Part shown: positions 59,365 to 64,000 of the stretch, one piece after another
Numbering within the stretch: the first letter of the stretch is position 1
Layout: each line of letters begins with the position of its first letter
Assembly: GCA_009760855.2 (NCBI GenBank)
Contig: WPIO01000030.1
Location: forward strand, 2,349,001 to 2,413,000
Direction of reading: 5' to 3'
Length of the DNA: 64,000 bases
DNA from: Cristatella mucedo
Taxonomy: Eukaryota > Bryozoa > Phylactolaemata > Cristatellidae
Notes under the pieces: model-generated
Told to the model about the DNA's origin: nothing
Database searches by the model: none
Seen by the model: the letters and a program-made list of their open reading frames with translations, nothing else
Program-made: the position numbers and the translations under genes

Positions 59365-60160
59365 TTAGTCGAAGATGCCTTCTGTTCCACCAAAGTTTGC
59401 TGCAATCGTCGTTCTGCATGACAAAAGACTGAAGTGGGCCTGCTTGAGCTGTCACCATTGCACCTGTGCTCCAGCTGTTTTAACCATTAGTTATATAGAA
59501 TACCTGTTGACAGGGTCGAAGAAGTGGAGGTGGGGCGGGCAGAATGATGGCGACCGTAGCAGTGCTGTTGAAGCTCTTTTACGCAGTCACCGTTGAGTGG
59601 CACCATTTCCTCTGCAGGATATTTTGGTTCAACATATGGTGGGAGCACAGGCAACGTGGCTCTAATCTCTTATCCCGAGATCAGTTGTGCCGGCTGAAGC
59701 CTGTAGAGGTGCAAGGCGTTGACCTCCGAATCATTTGCATGAGGGACGGAACGAACTGCCCCACAATACATTCGGCACGTTGCACAGCTATTTCCACTTC
59801 TCCATTTGCTTGAGGAAAATATGGGCTGGTCGTAAAGTGCTTGCACCCATATCGTCTCCGAAATCTCCAAATTCGTGTGATGAAAATTGCTGACCACTGT
59901 CAGACGACAATAACTGTGGTATGCACCAGAGTGCAAATACGATCTGCAGTTCGTCAACCAGTTCTTTGGTCATCGATTTTTATAAAGGAGTTCTTGCTAT
60001 ATATCGGGAGTAAAATTGAATTACACTCAATTGCTATCGTCCCTTTTGTTCGAAGAGATTGGCAGCGACTGGTTGCCAAGGAGCATTAGGCAACAGAATC
60101 AGGACTCGGCCCACGGAGGTGTCTCCTCTGGTTCTTTTTACAGATGCTGCGAGAATTGAC
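59365..60160 (-). pseudogene. Gypsy integrase, degraded
   Basis: Core domain text LWCIPQLLSSDSGQQFSS (near 59920-59880) matches the G-I-P-x-x-x-x-S-D-N-G-P-Q-F block around the second catalytic Asp, with N changed to S. Following it, AYFPQANGEVE-like text in another frame corresponds to the region with the catalytic Glu. At the end, WWNRRHLR (59369-59395) fits the R-R-N-R-R-H-L that closes many Gypsy integrases. Integrase inserts the cDNA into the host genome. This copy has several stops. Confidence 0.75.
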
Positions 60161-60399
60161 AAATGTCTTAACATCTTGGCTAATGCCTAGCCAGTAGCCT
60201 CACAACTTTGTTTGGTCCTTACATCTGGTCACCCCCTTGTGGCCGTCCTGGCTCCTCTCCATCTGAAAAGCTTGCTGGCTATGAGGGATATATATGCAAT
60301 CGCCATAAAATAGTAAACCACAGGACAAAGAAATGTGGCTATATGTGGCAACGTACTTCCGCAAGGTTTCCGGTACATCCTCGCTCAGTTTGGCCATCC

Positions 60400-60960
60400 T
60401 GATGGCGTATGCTATATGACAGGCTTTAGCTTACTATCGTCAGCTTTAGCATTCTTTACTTCGATCGAACGAACTACTGAAAGTGATTTAGAAACAAAGG
60501 TCTCTGTGTAGAGCTGAATGGCTTGTTCTTGGTAGTGTTCCTCACTTCTAACCAGAGGTGCTTAGCATATCTGGCTCTCCTGATTGATGGCACTGCACCC
60601 GAACGGCAACTAGACCAAATTGCACGCATCGGCACTGACAATCAAAGACTTTTGTGGGTCGTAATAAGCTAACACTGTTGGCTTAGTCAAAAGCAACTGT
60701 GCTTCCTGGAACGCTTTCTTCTGTTTGGTTCTCCAGCACCAGAATAAGTCAGAGGGGAGGAGATCATTTAGCGGTTTTGAGACTTAGGTCCCATGTTTGG
60801 CACAACCAGCCGAGGGAGTTTATCATACCAATGCATCGCTTTAGCTTGGCTACATTGGCCAGATCAGGGATAATGAGGATGTCTTCTATTTTTACGTCTG
60901 ACATCTAGACACCGCTGGGATCAGTAACACGCCCTAAGAACGTCAGAGTGGGCTGGCGGA
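60400..60960 (-). pseudogene. Gypsy RNase H region, degraded
   Basis: Read with shifts on minus: FWCWRTKQKKAFQEAQ (the F-x-W-x-x-x-x-x-x-A-F-x-x-L-K connection), LLLTKPTVLAYYDPQKS, then VSADA in place of the catalytic S-D-A-S. Position directly after RT supports the call. Confidence 0.65.
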
Positions 60961-60974
60961 ATATTTACTTGTCT

Positions 60975-61450
60975 CTATTCAACTCTAGGCCCAACTTGAA
61001 AATTGCTGAAATGAGGCAACACCATCTACCATAAACCAAAACATCGTCGATGTAAATGTCTATAACTTCGATCTCACTCAAGAGTTCGCGCATCAGTTGC
61101 TGAAAGATCACCATTACACCAATAATGGCAAAAGGCAGCCGGCGAAAACAAAAACGCTTGCATAGCTATACAAACCTCGTTTAGGTAGTGCTCTCGTGGT
61201 AGAATAGAATAGCCCAGAAATCCGCTATAGACGTCGCACTGAGACAACATCACAGCACCCACAAGCTTTTTGAAAATCTCATCCAGCATAGGTAGCACCT
61301 ACCTTTCACAAACCAATGTTTGATTTAAGAGCTTCAATTAGACACAAAGGCGAATTGTACAGTATGGCTTCTGGACTAATACGATTGGAAAACACCAATC
61401 AGATGGCTCCAATACACATTTGACGATTCCATTCTTCTGTGTTCAAAGGA
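60975..61450 (-). pseudogene. Gypsy reverse transcriptase, degraded
   Basis: On minus: LPMLDEIFKKLVGAVMLSQC followed by DVYSGF, matching L-P-x-x-x-D-x-x-x-x-x-L-x-G-A-x-x-F-S-x-L-D-x-x-x-G. After a shift comes FCFRRLPFAIIGVMVIFQQL (the R-L-P-F-G block) and LLSEIEVIDIYIDDVLVYG. The catalytic YIDD at 61043-61054 is intact. At least two frame changes and an upstream stop make it inactive. Confidence 0.8.
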
Positions 61451-61807
61451 GTTCTTCCTTTACCTAAGGGAACACAGGTCTGGATGTGTGGAGGGGTGTG
61501 TGCATGCAGTGTGGATGAAGAACTGGTCTGAGACTAGTTTTCACCTTCTGACATCAACATTTTCAGATCTTTCCAAATGCCGGGTCGCGAAGAAGTCTCC
61601 TTCCTCTAGACTGAGTTGGATGAGCTCCGTGTAAAGAGAAGCTTATCGGCTGAGGAAATTATTTCTTGCTCCAGCAACTACATAGACTGGCAGAAGATAA
61701 GTAGTTCATTTCAGCTGTAACCAAGCTTTAAATGTTTCCTTACGAGCCATGTGGTTACCGACACTATGCAATTTGGCTGTTGTAGACTCGAGGAGAGGTG
61801 GTCATAG

Positions 61808-62065
61808 TCATAGTAGTTGAGCATATGTGTCTTTCGTGATGACGATTACGCCTGAAATACTATCTATTTTAAAGTAAACGCTTATTATATACCCGAACAA
61901 GTTCACTTGCCAGGGTGATGATGTCCTTACCGAATGGCAATCCACTGCTACAGGATTGGTAACGGCCATCATATTGTAATTGTCACCGTCGGAATCAAGC
62001 ACGACGTCTCTTACTTTGGCGTCAGGTTTTATTTGCGATTTTCCAGACACTCCAAAGTGGCCCAA
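61808..62065 (-). pseudogene. Gypsy protease region, degraded
   Basis: An 85-codon frame ends in YFKIDSISGVIVITKDTYAQ (61873-61820). It aligns with the retroviral-type aspartic protease block F-K-I-D-T-G-A-D-V-T-V-I. The catalytic triplet D-T-G is altered to DSISG, so activity is lost. It lies between gag and RT as expected. Confidence 0.7.
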
Positions 62066-62269
62066 CCTCAGGTATGTATTGCAATTGGGATCGCGTGCGG
62101 GGCAGAGTCCAGAAGTATAGGCCGAGTTCCAGTTCCGGCCACTGTTAGCTTCTTTTGTCTTATCTGAAAAAATAACTATTCTATGGTCTATGCTGTGGCT
62201 AGCATCTGAGATGCAGTTCTCAAAACGGTCTACGGACTGTGGTCGCCGACGAATCTCAGATACATTTGA

Positions 62270-62800
62270 AACCGGATGCTACAGACCCAGTTGTGATTTT
62301 ACCATCCTCATCTGACGTGCCTGTTTCATAGTCACTGTTAAAGTGAGGTGGGATATTAGCTGCCCCACGAAATCTTGAGGTCCGACAAGCCCACAAACGG
62401 ATATCTCTGACCAACTCATCTTTTATGGTGCCTCATTCGCAGTGCGAAGTTATATCATGTAGTATGCACACGAATGCCTTGGTAGACTCAACCGGATCAT
62501 GACAACAGTGGTTAAACACTGACCGATCATGGATGATATTCCTTAGTGGTATGATGGAGTCATAGAATTCGCTCGAGATGACAGTCAACTTCTTTACTTG
62601 GTCGACCTCCTAGGTAAAGGAGCCGAATATAGCTTCGGCTTGAGCCCCATAGCCTACAAAAGTTTACTTATCTATAGATACTGTTCCTCAGCTGTCAGCT
62701 CGGCTGCCCTCACATAATAGTGAAAACAAATTCTCCAAGCCGTCCATAACACCGGCTCATCAAACATAAACTTCATTCGAGGGTTAAACTTCACAATCTC
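62270..62800 (-). pseudogene. Gypsy gag (capsid region), degraded
   Basis: In-frame pieces on minus follow the Gypsy capsid pattern: KFNPRMKFMFDEPVLWTAW with RICFHYYVRAAELTAEEQ (about 62790-62690), then SEFYDSIIPLRNIIHDRSVF, STKAFVCILHDITSHCE, and GTIKDELVRDIRLWACR (near 62440-62390), equal to the L-R-D-E-L-I-R-D-R-I-V block. Three or more stops. No zinc knuckle was seen before the protease. Confidence 0.7.
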
Positions 62801-62835
62801 TTGAGCTTTGTTGATTTTCAGGGCGACAGGCTATC

Positions 62836-62853
62836 GCTTCACCCCTGCCACCA
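62836..62853 (-). other. Gypsy primer-binding site
   Basis: TGGTGGCAGGGGTGAAGC on minus starts directly at the inner end of the 5' LTR. The leading TGG is the expected complement of a tRNA CCA end. The tRNA could not be identified without tRNA sequences. Confidence 0.7.
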
Positions 62854-62996
62854 TGTAATGATAAGACATATCGCCAACGAACAAAGCACGTTTATTGGCA
62901 TACATCTTATATCCACTCTTAGACCACATGGTCAGGGAGGCGTCTCCTGATTAGTCATGTGGTTGTGGTTCAACCCAGTAGCTCTGCAATCTCACA
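62854..62996 (-). repeat. Gypsy 5' LTR
   Basis: 143 bp, TGTGAGATTGCAGAGCTACT at the start and TCATTACA at the end on minus, giving TG...CA ends. Partner of 59006-59149. It is unusually short for an LTR. Confidence 0.85.
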
Positions 62997-63722
62997 GAAT
63001 AAACTGTTCCTTTTGGGGCCCAGTTGCTTCTTCTTGCTTTTTAACCTCAGAGACGCTCTACATAAAACAGTCCACCGGTAGAGAACCTGAGTATGAACAT
63101 CGGTGCAGTTACAGTGAGACCGCTTGGCTATCCAGAGCTTGCCAGACGTTATCTTAAGTGTGCCTTGCGGACTATTCAAACAGTGTTCGGCTAAAAAAGA
63201 CTGTGTCCATGGTGGAGAAAAGGCATTTTGAGGGAATTGGGGTGTCCAGTGTGAAAGAGTATTCTTGTAGTCAAGAGAGACTTTGCCAAATCACAAGCCG
63301 GTAAAAGCTCTCGTATAGGTGAGCTTGATGCAAAATGTCTCAAGCCAATTTTCGACGTCAAGCAGAGGGGCCACAGTTAATCCTGGAAATGCTGCTAACT
63401 GAAAGCCGAGGGTCTTAACAAATAAAGAAAGCTGCTTCGGCACAGAAACCAGAGCGAGTGAAATCACCATCAGCAGGAAATTTGACGGTTTGAAGGTCCA
63501 AAAATGTAGCTGGTAGAGTGTAAATAAACGTACCTGTGTCGACTTTGTAGGATAACTGTTGATTGGCGTAGCTAATGTAATCGTAGGCTTCAGCTCTAGT
63601 TTGATTGTTTGTTTCAATCGTGGGTCATCGGTTGTTGTGGTGGTGTTCGTTAATGAATGTTAACGGCACATAGTCGGGTGTGACTTTTTATTCAGCCAAC
63701 ACACGATGTATGGCCTGAGAGA

Positions 63723-63762
<40 letters not shown>

Positions 63763-63998
63763 TCCGATCAGGCGGAATGGCAAGCAGCGAAGTGTAGGTC
63801 AGCTTGGCAAAGCGGCAGAAGGGAAGTGTAATTTTTCTGCCACAGCAAGAATGGTTGTGGGTTCAGTCACGTCTGACTTCGAGAGAAATTGATCTCACAG
63901 CTGGTAATTACGTGGTATGCCAGCGGTTGCTGCATACTCTCTTCTGTTCCCCATCTGAATTGCACAAAATGCAGATAAGTGATTTAATATTTTCTTGA
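62997..63998. other. unassigned sequence right of the Gypsy element
   Basis: Holds a 108-codon minus frame (63291-63617) with hydrophobic patches and no recognised domain. Nothing else is seen apart from the GA repeat. Confidence 0.4.
63717..63757. repeat. (GA)n microsatellite
   Basis: About 18 GA units with short interruptions at the left. Confidence 0.95.
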
Positions 63999-64000
63999 AA

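Larger units (their letters stand above)
59006..62996 (-). mobile_element. Ty3/Gypsy LTR retrotransposon, complete layout but inactive
   Basis: About 4.0 kb on minus with all structural parts in canonical order: 5' LTR (62854-62996), primer-binding site, gag, protease, RT, RNase H, integrase, polypurine tract and 3' LTR (59006-59149). Stops and frameshifts break every domain. Pol order PR-RT-RH-IN places it in the Ty3/Gypsy group. No envelope-like frame is seen, and the space between the integrase C-terminus and the 3' LTR is about 0.2 kb. The right and left flanks (GAATA and CCCAA) do not match as a target-site duplication. Confidence 0.85.

Noticed and set aside
59544-60089. Plus-strand open frames of 82-89 codons as genes
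   Set aside because: They are antisense shadows of the Gypsy integrase on minus.

Overview
The window looks like animal nuclear DNA, most likely from an invertebrate. It is AT-rich and dense in old, mutated retrotransposons. There are no operons, no bacterial-type genes and no convincing intact host gene. Nearly every recognisable protein segment is a broken piece of reverse transcriptase, LINE endonuclease or Gypsy polyprotein. All family calls were made by eye from translated motifs and from comparing copies inside the window; no database was searched. Family names (LINE-A, LINE-B, repeat Y) are local labels.

Two LINE families of the Jockey/CR1/L2 type dominate. LINE-A has a 3' UTR ending in a GCGCCTAGAAAGAGA-type tail followed by (ATT)n. 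It occurs about twenty times on both strands, and the best copy (23661-24790, minus) keeps an open frame of about 280 codons with an intact YADD. LINE-B ends in (ACATT)n and has about six copies, all on plus. Several copies are nested: LINE-B inside LINE-A at 15601 and about 25283, LINE-A inside LINE-A at 8665, and a tRNA-like SINE inside LINE-A at 42062. This gives a relative order of insertion.

At the right end (59006-62996, minus) lies a nearly complete but dead Ty3/Gypsy LTR element. It has two short LTRs of about 144 bp, a primer-binding site abutting the 5' LTR, gag, protease, RT (YIDD kept), RNase H, integrase and a polypurine tract, in the canonical order.

The most unusual large-scale structure is a diverged, colinear duplication. 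Blocks at 300-790, 11730-13510, 16300-16860 and 18292-19400 reappear in the same order at 33960-34590, 36375-37525, 37527-38030 and 38030-40430. Each copy received different retroelement insertions, so one copy shows the empty site for insertions in the other. A further roughly 1 kb repeat pair (Y, 22420-23400 and 57785-58895) matches no family I recognise.

The remaining stretches (notably 3093-5249, 5881-8190, 27265-30285, 48345-50985 and 55910-57780) hold nothing I can assign. One short segment on minus (29171-29375) reads like a pair of small exons with good splice signals, but this is speculative. I found no evidence of a new biological system; the interest is in genome architecture and repeat history.
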